63,871 nt of DNA from a virus: positions 1-63,871 of the IMG/VR virus record IMGVR_UViG_3300010885_075200. One strand, given 5' to 3'. Position numbers and translations under genes: made by a program. Within the stretch, counting starts at the first letter, position 1. Each line of letters opens with the position of its first letter. Below, piece after piece: positions 8,063 to 17,411 of the stretch. The notes under the pieces are model-generated. The model did no database searches. It saw nothing but the letters and a program-made list of their open reading frames with translations, and was not told the DNA's origin.

Positions 8063-10183
8063 ATGGCAATTGAAATTGATAATGATAATGGCGAAATTAG
8101 AGTCGATGGTTATGAGTATGCCACAACTAAAGTAAAAGTAAAAACTTATGGCGTTTCCTCTGAAAACAGTCAAACTGGAAATTCTGCCGACCTAAGACTA
8201 ATAGATTCTGATGGTTATACGGACAATTTAACATTTACTGGAGGAACAAATGTAACCATAGTTAGGACTGATGCAAATAAAATTACGATTTCAGCATCAG
8301 CAAATGATACAAATACTACCTATGGAATTTCCGCAGAATCAAATGTTACGCCAAAGTCAGCAGACTTAAGACTTACCGGATCTGATGCATCTACTGATAA
8401 TGTAACACTTGTTGGTGGTACAAACGTAACAATAACAAGAACAGATGCCAATACAATTACATTTTCTGCAACAGACATTGATACCAATACAAAATATTCT
8501 GTTTCTGCGGAAAGTAGCCAGACTGGCAACTCAGCAGACCTAAGACTAACAGATACAGACGGCTATATTGATAACGTTACAATTACTGGCGGAAGCAATG
8601 TTTCTATAGTCAGAAATAGCGCAAATCAATTAACAGTATCATCATCGTATACTGGGTTTGGAGCGTTTACCGATGGCTATAATACAGCAGGTGCAGATCA
8701 GGCAATGGATACCATTAGTTTTGCCTCAGGAGCCGGAATAAAGCTTACTGTTGATTCTGGAGCTGACAAGCTAACGATAGATAACGATGGAGTTAGAACA
8801 TTCAATGGCTTCAATGGAGATATCTCTTATAATGCATTTGGAGCAATAACAGATGGATACAATACTGCAATAGCAGATTGGCCAATGGACACTTTCAGAA
8901 TTAACGCTGGAGCAGGAGTATCGTTTGTTGTCGATGGCTATACAGATAGCGCTACACTTACAAATACCGGCGTTACACAAATAAATCAAGGAAGTGGAAT
9001 AACAGTATCTGGGCAAACTGGAAATGTAACAGTAACAAATGATGGCGTAAGAACATTCAACGGCGCAAAAGGAACTGTTCTATATAATGCATATGCAAAC
9101 ATATCAGATGGATATAATATAGCATCTGCAAATCAGGCAACTGATACATTTACATTGATTTCTGGCGCAGGAATTAGTGCAGTAGTCAATAGTCCCGGTG
9201 AAAATGTAACTATATCAAATACAGGTGTACGACAGGCCATAGCAGGAACTGGAATATCAGTTTCTGCCGGAACAGGAAATGTTACAATAAATAATACCGG
9301 AGTTACTGCAATAACTCCTGGAACAGGAATAACCACCTCTGGCTCTGGAAATGTAACAGTAAATAATGACGGTGTAACCACATTTAATACTGCAAAGGGA
9401 GCAATAACCTACAATTCATTTGGGTCCATCTCTGATGGATATAATACTGCTACTGCTGACCAGGCAACTGATACAGTCACATTTATTGCAGGCACTGGGA
9501 TTGGAGTTCTTGTAAATGGTCCGGGTGATAGCTTAACAATATCAAATACTGGCGTTACATCTCTTAATAGCGGCACTGGATCTCAGTATACCTATAGTAC
9601 GTTTACAGACGGTACAGCCCCAACAACTGCAAGTCCTGGAAATACTACCATGACTTTGACTGGCTCAAATGGAATAAAAGTAACCACAAGTCCTAATACT
9701 GCAACAGTTTCAATGACAGAAGCAACATTTGTAAGGGGCTCCGATCTTACTATAGGAAAGGGTTCAACCGCAAGTGTCATTGCTACAGGCTCTATTTCGC
9801 AAAACAAAACCATAGAAATATCTGGAATAATAATGTTTTCGTTTACCGTTTCGCCTCCAGCATTAAATACATTTGATATTATACTTTCTACTGGAACAGG
9901 AACAATAGGCGCAAATACATCAAAGGCTGTAATAGGATTTACATGTCATGCTGGCGATGCAGCAGGATCACCGCTAGAGGCATCAAAGCAGGATCCTAGT
10001 GCAACATATCCTCAGCAAATTGGAAATACAAATATTCATGTAATTAGATTCTCTGGTATATTTCAAACAGACGGTACTACAGCAACCACTCTCATTATTA
10101 GTATGAAAAATAATAACAATGGAGCAGGTACAGAGGATCTTATCGTTTATGCGAAATCATTTATAAGATATAATGAAATTTAA
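8063..10183 (+). CDS. Long repetitive tail-fibre or virion surface protein
   Basis: A 706-residue, Thr/Ser/Gly/Asn-rich beta protein built of two repeat families. Residues about 30-200 hold three units of about 58 residues that begin with SAESSQTGNSADLRL-like text and include DNVTITGGTNVTI. Residues about 200-500 hold four units of about 90 residues marked by ITDGYNTA, DTxTFxxGAGI and VRTFNGxxG. The last ~160 residues are non-repetitive and probably a head or trimerisation domain. Short in-frame units such as GTGITVSG-GNVTVNN recur between them. The arrangement suits an elongated trimeric fibre. The gene follows the YadA-like gene with GAGG before its ATG. Confidence 0.72.
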   Translation: MAIEIDNDNGEIRVDGYEYATTKVKVKTYGVSSENSQTGNSADLRLIDSDGYTDNLTFTGGTNVTIVRTDANKITISASANDTNTTYGISAESNVTPKSADLRLTGSDASTDNVTLVGGTNVTITRTDANTITFSATDIDTNTKYSVSAESSQTGNSADLRLTDTDGYIDNVTITGGSNVSIVRNSANQLTVSSSYTGFGAFTDGYNTAGADQAMDTISFASGAGIKLTVDSGADKLTIDNDGVRTFNGFNGDISYNAFGAITDGYNTAIADWPMDTFRINAGAGVSFVVDGYTDSATLTNTGVTQINQGSGITVSGQTGNVTVTNDGVRTFNGAKGTVLYNAYANISDGYNIASANQATDTFTLISGAGISAVVNSPGENVTISNTGVRQAIAGTGISVSAGTGNVTINNTGVTAITPGTGITTSGSGNVTVNNDGVTTFNTAKGAITYNSFGSISDGYNTATADQATDTVTFIAGTGIGVLVNGPGDSLTISNTGVTSLNSGTGSQYTYSTFTDGTAPTTASPGNTTMTLTGSNGIKVTTSPNTATVSMTEATFVRGSDLTIGKGSTASVIATGSISQNKTIEISGIIMFSFTVSPPALNTFDIILSTGTGTIGANTSKAVIGFTCHAGDAAGSPLEASKQDPSATYPQQIGNTNIHVIRFSGIFQTDGTTATTLIISMKNNNNGAGTEDLIVYAKSFIRYNEI

Positions 10184-10193
10184 TAAACTTTAG

Positions 10194-10199
10194 TATAAT
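10194..10199 (+). promoter_or_regulatory. Candidate -10 element (GTATAAT)
   Basis: A consensus TATAAT preceded by G, eight bases before the GTG start at 10208 and right after the fibre operon. It would begin the transcript covering the FtsK-like, primase and SbcDC genes. Confidence 0.45.
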
Positions 10200-10207
10200 G
10201 AAAAGCA

Positions 10208-10531
10208 GTGACGAAATTGAACTTATACTTAGGATGCAACGGAAATGCTGACAAGGACGGCTTTGTTTATTGTTCTTCTAATAATAATCTGCTGCTAGAT
10301 CTATCTACAGTTCCTGCTGAAAAGCAGCAGAAGTTAATGAACTTCTTAGATAGCGCAGCAGACCTTTTCTCTGGTCCAATAGAAAATTATAATAAAGCAT
10401 TTAATGTTATTAATTTTTTGCACCGAGATTTTGGTATATTTAATCCAGAGAAGATATTGAAGATCCAAAAATTCTTTCAGATGCATAAAGAATGTGGAAT
10501 TTACCTAGTGTTAATACCGGAGAAAAAATGA
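10208..10531 (+). CDS. Hypothetical protein
   Basis: A 107-residue acidic protein (MTKLNLYLGCNGNADKDGF start) with no recognised family. It begins with GTG and has no evident Shine-Dalgarno. An ATG ten bases upstream is in another frame and runs into a stop quickly. It is the first gene of the run leading to the FtsK-like ATPase, and its end overlaps the next start by 4 bases. Confidence 0.6.
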   Translation: MTKLNLYLGCNGNADKDGFVYCSSNNNLLLDLSTVPAEKQQKLMNFLDSAADLFSGPIENYNKAFNVINFLHRDFGIFNPEKILKIQKFFQMHKECGIYLVLIPEKK

Positions 10532-10869
10532 GTGACGAAATAGAGATTCCAAAAAATTCATCTTATTTGGATGCAAAGAAGCAGGATGCAAAGGTTAGGT
10601 TTTCTGCAGTTATAGATGAGTATAAGAAGTTATTGTCTGACAAAACTCATCCAGATAACCAAACACAATCCTATCACAACAATGTCAAATCAATTTTAAC
10701 AAGGCTATTGACAACGGCTGACGAGTTGGATAAGGTAGTACCGGGTGAAGGAATATTTGGCCTCATAATTCTTTCGCTCCGCTCCTCCCTAAAAACTAGG
10801 GATGAACTGGTAAAAAACGAGGTCAAGATCAGGGAACTTGAAAGGGAGTTGAAAAAACTCAAGAGGTAA
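10528..10869 (+). CDS. Hypothetical coiled-coil protein
   Basis: A 113-residue protein. The C-terminal ~40 residues (ELVKNEVKIRELERELKKLK) form a clear charged coiled coil. The ATG at 10528 is chosen over an in-frame ATG at 10492 because GGAG lies just ahead and the start overlaps the upstream stop (ATGA). It sits directly in front of the FtsK-like ATPase gene and may be an accessory factor for it; function unknown. Confidence 0.6.
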   Translation: MSDEIEIPKNSSYLDAKKQDAKVRFSAVIDEYKKLLSDKTHPDNQTQSYHNNVKSILTRLLTTADELDKVVPGEGIFGLIILSLRSSLKTRDELVKNEVKIRELERELKKLKR

Positions 10870-10871
10870 AT

Positions 10872-11918
10872 ATGAATAAAGATGTAGAGAGAGCAAAGCA
10901 CTTCTTCTTCATTCAGAAAATCCAAGTTGCAGAAGTTAAAAAGACCCAAGTTGGGTCTTTTGACGTATTTGAAGTATATCCAGAATTTGGAACAAAGCTA
11001 TCTAAGCTTTCCAAGTCAATTGGAGACTTTGCTCTTTACATGGGATCAATTAGCGAGCCAAACGGTGAGATCAATTATCAGGCAGGCTCCTACAAGATTT
11101 CGATCCAAAGAAGGGACATTGACCAGATGCTCCTAAGTCAAGCCCTAGCCCTCCTGCCCGCTTCGGCCCTCTCCCCTATGGTGCTGGGCTGCACCGCGCT
11201 AGGCGGGCCGCTGGTAGTGGATCAAGGGGCCGTACCTAATACCCTCGTGGCAGGTGCCCCCGGCGCAGGAAAGAGTACGCTGCTAAAGGTAATGATAGAG
11301 TGCCTCCTAACCTCTGGAGCAATGGTTACAATTATCGATCCAAAGATTGTGGACTTTAATCAGTTTAGCAAAAGGAACCGTTGCACAGTCGTTTCAGATC
11401 CAGACGATTTTGGAACGAATCTTGATTATATTATAGATAGAATGAACTCAATTTATTCTATTTTAAGCAAAAGAGGCTATGTTTCTGCAGCTCAGAACAA
11501 CATGATGAATTCTCAAAAGATCTGCCCACAAGTCTTGGTAGTTGACGAGTGGTCAGATGTTTACCTTTCTGACAAAAAGAATCTAAACAAGATCCTTACA
11601 ATTTCACAAAAGGGCAGAGCCGCAGGAATCTCTGTAATCCTAGCAACGCAGCGTCCATCATCATCAATTCTTCCAGGTCAAATTAAGGCAAACTTTACGG
11701 GAAGAATTGCAATGAGAGTATCTTCAGATATGGAGTCAAGAATTATTATGAATTCTTCTCTTGCCTCAAACATCACTGAGCCGGGAATGGCGTACTATAT
11801 GGACCAGACCTGTCGTGAGCCAATTTATTTTAGGGTTGCGAAGAATGATATTGCAAACGTCGATGTTCCACAGAAGGGCACTTCATTTTGGTCAAACCTA
11901 ATTTCAATATTTAAGTAA
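10872..11918 (+). CDS. FtsK/HerA-type DNA-translocating ATPase
   Basis: A 348-residue P-loop ATPase. Walker A GAPGAGKST is at residues 128-136, Walker B is in VLVVDEWSD near 220, and GISVILATQRPSSSIL followed by IKANFTGRIAMRVSS is the hallmark of the FtsK/SpoIIIE motor. It lacks membrane segments and a gamma DNA-reading domain, so it is a bare cytoplasmic motor. It may move phage DNA during replication, resolution or packaging. TerL is encoded elsewhere, so it is not the main packaging motor. Bases 11129-11290, ending in the Walker A codons, are strikingly GC-rich with CCC, CTC and GCG codons rare in the rest of the gene. Confidence 0.88.
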   Translation: MNKDVERAKHFFFIQKIQVAEVKKTQVGSFDVFEVYPEFGTKLSKLSKSIGDFALYMGSISEPNGEINYQAGSYKISIQRRDIDQMLLSQALALLPASALSPMVLGCTALGGPLVVDQGAVPNTLVAGAPGAGKSTLLKVMIECLLTSGAMVTIIDPKIVDFNQFSKRNRCTVVSDPDDFGTNLDYIIDRMNSIYSILSKRGYVSAAQNNMMNSQKICPQVLVVDEWSDVYLSDKKNLNKILTISQKGRAAGISVILATQRPSSSILPGQIKANFTGRIAMRVSSDMESRIIMNSSLASNITEPGMAYYMDQTCREPIYFRVAKNDIANVDVPQKGTSFWSNLISIFK

Positions 11919-11922
11919 TAAA

Positions 11923-12450
11923 ATGAAAATTGCATCCAGAACAGACATAGCAAAGCAAGTAAAAATATTAGAACTTGCATCACAGTTTGGAATACAGCTT
12001 GAAGCAACTTCTGCGGGTAACTTTGATTACCGTTGTCGTTGCCCATCTGTAGACCATAAGCATGGAAAGGAAAAGACATCTTCTTGCTATATAAACTCAA
12101 GAGATAATAATTTCTTTTGTTATGGATGCAATCAAGGCGTTTCATCAATTGACTTCTATATGTTTTGCACCGGCAAGACATTCTCAGAGGCAATGGTTGA
12201 AATGAGGTCTATGGTCAAAAATCCAGGGGCTTATCAGGATGTAATAGAGCAAAAGAGAGTTGCTTTTCCCATTCTTTTAAATACATCTTCAATAATTAGA
12301 GAGTTTCTTTCAAAGAATCCGAGCCAAATAGACAATATGTCTGGATTGCTAAAGAAAATAGATCGTATTTCTTTTGAAAGCTCAAAGGAAGATCCTGATA
12401 AAATAGAAAGACTAAATGAAAAATTGAAAAAAATGCTGGAGTCAAAATGA
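11923..12450 (+). CDS. DnaG-type primase zinc-binding domain protein (split primase, N-terminal part)
   Basis: A 175-residue protein whose first ~85 residues follow the CHC2 zinc-binding domain of DnaG: C38/C40, H45 or H47, then GKEKTSSCYINS (equivalent to EKTPSF), and FFCYGCNQG with C66 and C69, followed by SIDFYM. No Toprim catalytic domain follows; the rest is a charged helical region. A separate gene at 37971 encodes a DnaG-like Toprim domain without a zinc finger, so the two probably form one primase from two polypeptides. The N-terminal CxC and the extra residues before the histidine differ from the usual CPFH. Its end overlaps the SbcD-like gene by 4 bases. Confidence 0.8.
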   Translation: MKIASRTDIAKQVKILELASQFGIQLEATSAGNFDYRCRCPSVDHKHGKEKTSSCYINSRDNNFFCYGCNQGVSSIDFYMFCTGKTFSEAMVEMRSMVKNPGAYQDVIEQKRVAFPILLNTSSIIREFLSKNPSQIDNMSGLLKKIDRISFESSKEDPDKIERLNEKLKKMLESK

Positions 12451-13610
12451 AAACCGTAATTTGCGGAGATACCCATATTGGTGCTGTCTTTGGATTAGGA
12501 AGAGCAAACGGATCTGGTGGAAATACCAGGGTTGATGATTACGAACGTTCTTTAAATTTTATAATTGACTACTGCATTTCAAACAATGTTGAGGTCTTTA
12601 TTCAGACTGGAGATCTTTTTGAAGTAAGAAATCCAACCACTGAGCATATTCAGATTGCAGATCGTGCAATAAAAAGACTTTCTGATGCAAATATCTTTAC
12701 TGTAGTCATAATGGGAAATCATGATTACAGAAAGACTGGAGATAGCTATACTAGCGCATTGGCAACAATGCAGGCAAACTCCTACAAGAACGTTAGAATT
12801 CTTCTTAAGCCAGAGTCAATAATTTATTCTAATAAAAATGGCGAATCTCAAGCCATGCTTCTTATTCCATATCGCGATAAAAGAATGTATGCTGGTACCG
12901 GATCAAAAGAATGTACGGATCTTTTTAACTTGCAGTTAAAAGAAATGGCAGAGAGAATACCAGATGATATTCCATCAATAGCCGTTGGTCACAACTTCTT
13001 CTTTGAGGGAAATTACTTTGATTATGGTGGGCACGAAGTTCTTGTATCACCAGATTCCTTAAAGAATCTAAGTGGTGTGGTAATGGGCCATCATCATGAG
13101 TTTAGAAGAATTAGAAAGTCAAACCCGAAGGCTTATTATGTTGGCTCCCTTGAAAAGACAAATTTCGGTGATGCAGATGTTGATAAGTTCTTTTTAGTTT
13201 TTGATTCAGAAAAATCTGACTTTGAACAGGTCAAGATTCCGACTAGAGACCTATTCGATCTTTCTTTTGATCTTTCTTCATCTACAGCCTTTACTTATCT
13301 TCAGGATTACAGTGAGCAGATTAAAAAGTTCTCTCTTGATAATAAAATTTGCAGAGCAAAAATTAAAATAAAGGATGGAACACAGGCCTTATTCTCAAGG
13401 AGCGAGATAGAAAAAACCTTATATGCCGCTGGAGCATTCCATGTTTCAAAGATAACATGGGATGTTGAGCAGGTAAGGCTTGAAAAAGATAAGGAAATTC
13501 TTTCTCATAAAACAGACTACGAGGTATTTCAAGCTTTTGCAAAAACCCAAGGCCTTAATGATGATTTCTTAACCAAGCTTCTAGAAGAAGCAAAAAAGAT
13601 TATGGTGTAA
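12447..13610 (+). CDS. sbcD: SbcD/Mre11-like nuclease subunit (T4 gp47-like)
   Basis: A 387-residue calcineurin-like phosphoesterase. Metal-binding motifs appear in order: GDTH (D8, H10), TGDLFE (D56), MGNHDYR (N90, H91), AVGHNFF and VMGHHHEF. This is the Mre11/SbcD set. It pairs with the SbcC/Rad50 homologue encoded two bases downstream. The complex trims DNA ends and feeds RecA-type recombination, as gp46/gp47 do in T4. The C-terminal ~130 residues should contact the ATPase. Start and upstream stop overlap (ATGA). Confidence 0.95.
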   Translation: MKTVICGDTHIGAVFGLGRANGSGGNTRVDDYERSLNFIIDYCISNNVEVFIQTGDLFEVRNPTTEHIQIADRAIKRLSDANIFTVVIMGNHDYRKTGDSYTSALATMQANSYKNVRILLKPESIIYSNKNGESQAMLLIPYRDKRMYAGTGSKECTDLFNLQLKEMAERIPDDIPSIAVGHNFFFEGNYFDYGGHEVLVSPDSLKNLSGVVMGHHHEFRRIRKSNPKAYYVGSLEKTNFGDADVDKFFLVFDSEKSDFEQVKIPTRDLFDLSFDLSSSTAFTYLQDYSEQIKKFSLDNKICRAKIKIKDGTQALFSRSEIEKTLYAAGAFHVSKITWDVEQVRLEKDKEILSHKTDYEVFQAFAKTQGLNDDFLTKLLEEAKKIMV

Positions 13611-13611
13611 A

Positions 13612-15726
13612 ATGCTTCCAAAGAAACTAAAATTAGAAAACTTCTTTTCACATAAGTCAAGTGAAATAGACTTTTCACTTTTTAATTCTGCACTTTTAGT
13701 CGGCTCTGTTGATGGAGATTATTACAGATCAAATGGATCTGGAAAATCTGCAATAATGGAATCAATCCTATGGTGTCTATACAATAAGTCCAGAGCAACT
13801 ACAATGGACGATGTAATAACTTGGGGAGAAAATAAATGCGAGGTTTCGCTTGAATTTTCTCATGGCGATGGAAGCTATCTTGTAAAGAGAATTAGGCTAA
13901 GAAACACCTCTACTTCAACAGTGGATCTTTTTACTCTTGACTCAGAAGGAAAGTGGAAGTCACTATCTGGATCAACCTCAGGAGAAACAAATGACAGAAT
14001 CGTCAATCTTTTAAAGATTGATTATAAAACATTTGTAAATTCAGCCTATTTTAGGCAAAATGATATTTCAGAGTTTGCAACTTCTGAAGCTTCAAAGAAA
14101 AAAGAAATCCTTAAGAGCATTGTAGATATTTCAAAATGGGACTCTTTTGAAAAAGAAGCAAAGAAAAAAGCAAAAGATGTTCAAACTGAAATTGTAAAAT
14201 ACCAAGCAAGATACGACTCTTTAAACTCAGAGGTTCAGTCACTTATTGCCAGTGAATCAGAGCTTTTGCTAGCCACAAAGATACTTGAGACAAAATCAAA
14301 AGAGAAAGAGGCACTACAGGAATCTGTAGAGGCACTTTCTGAAAAGTATCTTAAGATGAAAAATAATATTGATACAGCAAGTTGGGATAAGGCAATTGCA
14401 GAGATAGCTTCGCTAAAGGCCTCTGGAAAGGATCTAAAAGGCAGGTTTGATCAGGTATTACAATCACTTACAAAGAGATTGGAAAGAAGCGATTCACTAT
14501 CCTCAAAGATAAGCCTATTAGAAAAAAAGATCAAAACATTATCTTTTGATCCAGATATTGAGCAAAAAATAGAAAAAATGTCCACAGAGTGGATTGAATA
14601 TTCTGGGTCAATTCAGCAGTCAAAGATAAAGCTAAAAGAGCTATCCGATGTTCATCTTCACACCGGAAAGTGTCATGTTTGTCTGCAAGAGGTAAACGAA
14701 GAGATTGCATCAAGGTTGCACTCAGAGCATCAGTCAAGCGTAGAGTACTACACAAAAAAGAAGGTAAATTCAGAAAAGAGAATTCAATACCTATCAGATC
14801 TGAAAAAAGAGCTTGAAAAGCAGAGGGCAGATAATCTGGAAATAGAAAGAGGCAAGGAAGAGATTGAAAATCTTCTTTCTCAAAAGGAAATTCTAAAAGA
14901 AGAAATTTCTTCTGGTGAAGAAGAAAAAGAAGATCTATATTCAAGAATGGTAGAAGTAAAGAGAAAGATATCTGCAAATGAAGATATTTTGAATTCACTA
15001 AAGAATGAAGATTTTCAAATTCTACATGATGATCTTAAGTCAGGCAAAGAAAAGCTTCAGGTTATCTCAGATGAAATATTGCAAGCTGGAATAAAGGTGG
15101 GATCTCTTAGAGAGAAAACAGAATCTTTATCAGCAAAGAAGATTGAGTTAAAGGACCTAAAAAATTCTTTTGATTCAAAAAATGAGCAAATGGCAGTCTT
15201 TGATAAGATGGTAAAGATGTTTGGAAAGAGCGGAATTCAAGCACTTCTTCTTGAGGCAGTAATTGAAGATCTCCAGAAAACAGCAAATAGAATTCTTTCT
15301 TCTATTTCTGATCAGTTCTCAATTTCCCTAGAAACACAGAGAGTTGGATCCGATGGTATTTCTACAGTAGAAACTCTTGACTTGAATGTAAAGAAGGACG
15401 GTGCTCTTTGCGGATTCTCTTCTCTTAGTGGTGGAGAGCAATTTAGAATAGCACTATCACTTAGAATCGCCTTGTCAGAAATTGCAACCCAACATGGTGG
15501 TTCTGCGCTAGAATTCCTGCTTCTTGACGAGATAAATTCGCCTCTAGATAAAAGTGGCGTAGAGACTCTGTTTGTAAATATAATAAAGCAGCTTGAAAAT
15601 AAATACAAGATTTTGGTTATTACGCACGATGATTCTCTAAAGGAAAGATTTGAAAACGTACTAGATGTTTCAAAAATAAATGGAGATAGCTCAATTTCTT
15701 TTTACACTGGTAATATATCTGCTTAA
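13612..15726 (+). CDS. sbcC: SbcC/Rad50-like ATPase subunit (T4 gp46-like)
   Basis: A 704-residue SMC-type protein. Walker A SNGSGKS is at residues 40-46, long coiled coils flank a zinc hook CHVC (C354, C357), the ABC signature SLSGGEQF lies near 604-611 and Walker B FLLLDEINSPLD near 636. Every expected element is present and the coiled coils are short, as in phage homologues. It forms the ATP-driven partner of the adjacent SbcD-like nuclease, processing double-strand ends for recombination-dependent replication. The two genes are separated by a single base. Confidence 0.95.
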   Translation: MLPKKLKLENFFSHKSSEIDFSLFNSALLVGSVDGDYYRSNGSGKSAIMESILWCLYNKSRATTMDDVITWGENKCEVSLEFSHGDGSYLVKRIRLRNTSTSTVDLFTLDSEGKWKSLSGSTSGETNDRIVNLLKIDYKTFVNSAYFRQNDISEFATSEASKKKEILKSIVDISKWDSFEKEAKKKAKDVQTEIVKYQARYDSLNSEVQSLIASESELLLATKILETKSKEKEALQESVEALSEKYLKMKNNIDTASWDKAIAEIASLKASGKDLKGRFDQVLQSLTKRLERSDSLSSKISLLEKKIKTLSFDPDIEQKIEKMSTEWIEYSGSIQQSKIKLKELSDVHLHTGKCHVCLQEVNEEIASRLHSEHQSSVEYYTKKKVNSEKRIQYLSDLKKELEKQRADNLEIERGKEEIENLLSQKEILKEEISSGEEEKEDLYSRMVEVKRKISANEDILNSLKNEDFQILHDDLKSGKEKLQVISDEILQAGIKVGSLREKTESLSAKKIELKDLKNSFDSKNEQMAVFDKMVKMFGKSGIQALLLEAVIEDLQKTANRILSSISDQFSISLETQRVGSDGISTVETLDLNVKKDGALCGFSSLSGGEQFRIALSLRIALSEIATQHGGSALEFLLLDEINSPLDKSGVETLFVNIIKQLENKYKILVITHDDSLKERFENVLDVSKINGDSSISFYTGNISA

Positions 15727-15729
15727 GAT

Positions 15730-16611
15730 ATGGCAATCATTCTTACAGTAGTTCAAAGCACAAACCAAATAATATCAGGCATACCAGAGTATGTCGAGGT
15801 AGAAACAAACGTACCATCTGTTGTATTTTATACATTTGATGGTACTGATCCAACTATAGAATCTGAGTTCCTAACGGGAACGAGGCTTTTGCTTCCAACC
15901 TCCAGCAATAGTGTTCTTTTAAAGCTTGTTGCTATCGCTGGTGCTGACTCATCAGATATATTTGAACATGAATGGGGAACTTTTGTAAATGCAATAACAA
16001 GAAGATTTGAAGAAAATCAGGGAATAAATATTCTTCCTCCAAGCGCAGAGGTTGTTGACTCTCTTGCTGTAACAGAATCTGGCACACCAGCAAGAGAGAC
16101 ATCAATAGAATTTGTAGACCTTGAAATGAAGGCAACAGATAGAGATAAGTATAAAAAATTTGACGGAGGAAAAACTAGCTTAGACTTTATTAATTTCAGA
16201 CTTGAAATTTTAATAAATGAGCAACCATATCAATCAAAGGTATCTACAGTAAACAATAACCTTGATTTTGATCCAAAGGCTGGATTAATAATAATTGATG
16301 GATCTACTCCAGAGAAAATGACTGCACAAGCAATAAAAATAATAAACAGACCAGTTGATACGCTAGCACCGAGATCTGACTCCTATAACTTCAGAGTGGG
16401 ACTAGACTCAGTGCAGAGCAGCAACCTTGTAAGATATTTTATAAACCCAAAGACTGGTAAAATGGTATTTTATTATTTTGATTCAAGAGAGTGTAGGTGG
16501 GTTCAGTCTATTCAGAAGATTACACCAAGACCTTTGGACCTAGGACAACAAGTTGGCAACCCAAGAGTTTTTTCCTGGATTCAAGATCCAATTATGAGTA
16601 AAATATTCTAA
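15730..16611 (+). CDS. Hypothetical protein with chitobiase-C-terminal-like beta domain
   Basis: A 293-residue beta-rich protein. Residues about 10-75 include VVFYTFDGTDPTIES, resembling the IYYTxDGSxPT motif of CHB_HEX_C_1 domains, often surface or carbohydrate-associated. The remainder is unrecognised and lacks signal or membrane segments. It lies between recombination genes, three bases after sbcC, but its composition is that of a virion protein, so it may be a structural component placed among replication genes. The last base of its stop is the first base of the nuclease start. Confidence 0.55.
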   Translation: MAIILTVVQSTNQIISGIPEYVEVETNVPSVVFYTFDGTDPTIESEFLTGTRLLLPTSSNSVLLKLVAIAGADSSDIFEHEWGTFVNAITRRFEENQGINILPPSAEVVDSLAVTESGTPARETSIEFVDLEMKATDRDKYKKFDGGKTSLDFINFRLEILINEQPYQSKVSTVNNNLDFDPKAGLIIIDGSTPEKMTAQAIKIINRPVDTLAPRSDSYNFRVGLDSVQSSNLVRYFINPKTGKMVFYYFDSRECRWVQSIQKITPRPLDLGQQVGNPRVFSWIQDPIMSKIF

Positions 16612-17369
16612 TGCAAGACCAAAATTCAACACCAAAAAAAATAAAGCTTTCAGTATCATCCATAAAAACATACGAGGATTGTCCAAAGAAATATTGGTAT
16701 GGCTATGTAGAGAAACCACCAATAGAAAAGAAACCATGGGTCCATCTTGAGTTTGGATCATGTCTACATTTAGCACTTGAAAATTTCCATGAATTCTTAA
16801 TGGAAAATCAGCTTCCATCAACAGAGTATCCCGGCCTAATGAAGAAGTGCATGGAGGCTGCAATAAAAGACTTCAATCAGGATCTTTTGGAGCCAGAATA
16901 TAAAAACATGCAATTGATAATGCAGTCCTACTTAAATGACATAAAGACCAAGGGTCTCCCTAACGTTCTTTGGGTAGAAAAACCCTTCGAAATAACCATC
17001 GGAGATTTTTTTCTCAAAGGATTTATAGATAGGGTTGACCGCACCGGCCCCGGTGCTTATAAAGTAGTGGACTACAAGACGACGAAGAACCCCGCCTACC
17101 TCGACAGCTTTCAGTTGCTCGTTTATGCGATGGTTCTAAAGAATGAGCTTCCCGATCTAGAAAAGATTTCTGGAAGCTACACTCTTCTAAAGCACGATTG
17201 CAAGGAAAAGTCTTGGGAATTCACGATGAACGATTTGGAAAAATGTAAGGAGAAGATTTTAAAATATGGACACCTAATCTTAAAAGAAGATACTTGGCAG
17301 AAGAAGCCCTCAAAGCTCTGCGACTTCTGTGACTACAAAGAGCTTTGTATTAGCAACTGGTCTGATTAA
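16611..17369 (+). CDS. PD-(D/E)xK nuclease of RecB/Cas4 type with Fe-S cysteines
   Basis: A 252-residue nuclease. SVSSIKTYEDCPKKYWY at the N-terminus carries the first cluster cysteine (C24). H53 lies in GSCLHLALE, D140 in GFIDRVDR, and D154/K156 in VVDYKTTK form the active site. QLLVYA is motif QxxxY. C237, C240 and C246 (CDFCDYKELC) complete a four-cysteine cluster as in AddB and Cas4. Expected activity is 5' or 3' exonuclease on DNA ends. No Cas genes are near, so a recombination role with SbcCD is more likely. Bases 17036-17130, covering the catalytic DxK, are GC-rich with a perfect hairpin at 17041-17056. Confidence 0.9.
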   Translation: MQDQNSTPKKIKLSVSSIKTYEDCPKKYWYGYVEKPPIEKKPWVHLEFGSCLHLALENFHEFLMENQLPSTEYPGLMKKCMEAAIKDFNQDLLEPEYKNMQLIMQSYLNDIKTKGLPNVLWVEKPFEITIGDFFLKGFIDRVDRTGPGAYKVVDYKTTKNPAYLDSFQLLVYAMVLKNELPDLEKISGSYTLLKHDCKEKSWEFTMNDLEKCKEKILKYGHLILKEDTWQKKPSKLCDFCDYKELCISNWSD

Positions 17370-17397
17370 CTGATTCCTAGCCGATTAATAAAATAAC
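17367..17397 (+). promoter_or_regulatory. Candidate shared regulatory element (copy 1)
   Basis: The stretch after the nuclease stop, containing CTGATTC, then GATTAATAAAA, closely resembles 33493-33520 in front of the ssDNA-binding protein gene. It lies just upstream of the sigma-like factor and may be a promoter or operator. Confidence 0.3.
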
Positions 17398-17411
17398 CAA
17401 ACGGAGAAAAT

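Noticed and set aside
6950-9813. Several - strand open frames opposite the fibre genes
   Set aside because: They are by-products of the repetitive, Thr/Ser/Gly-rich coding strand. They lack ribosome sites and match no family.
10198-10210. ATG at 10198 as the start of the hypothetical gene at 10208
   Set aside because: It is in a different frame and meets a stop after 17 codons. GTG at 10208 is the only start that opens the frame.
16611-17369. Cas4 and thus a CRISPR system
   Set aside because: The Cas4-like Fe-S nuclease stands among recombination genes; no Cas genes and no repeat-spacer array were seen.
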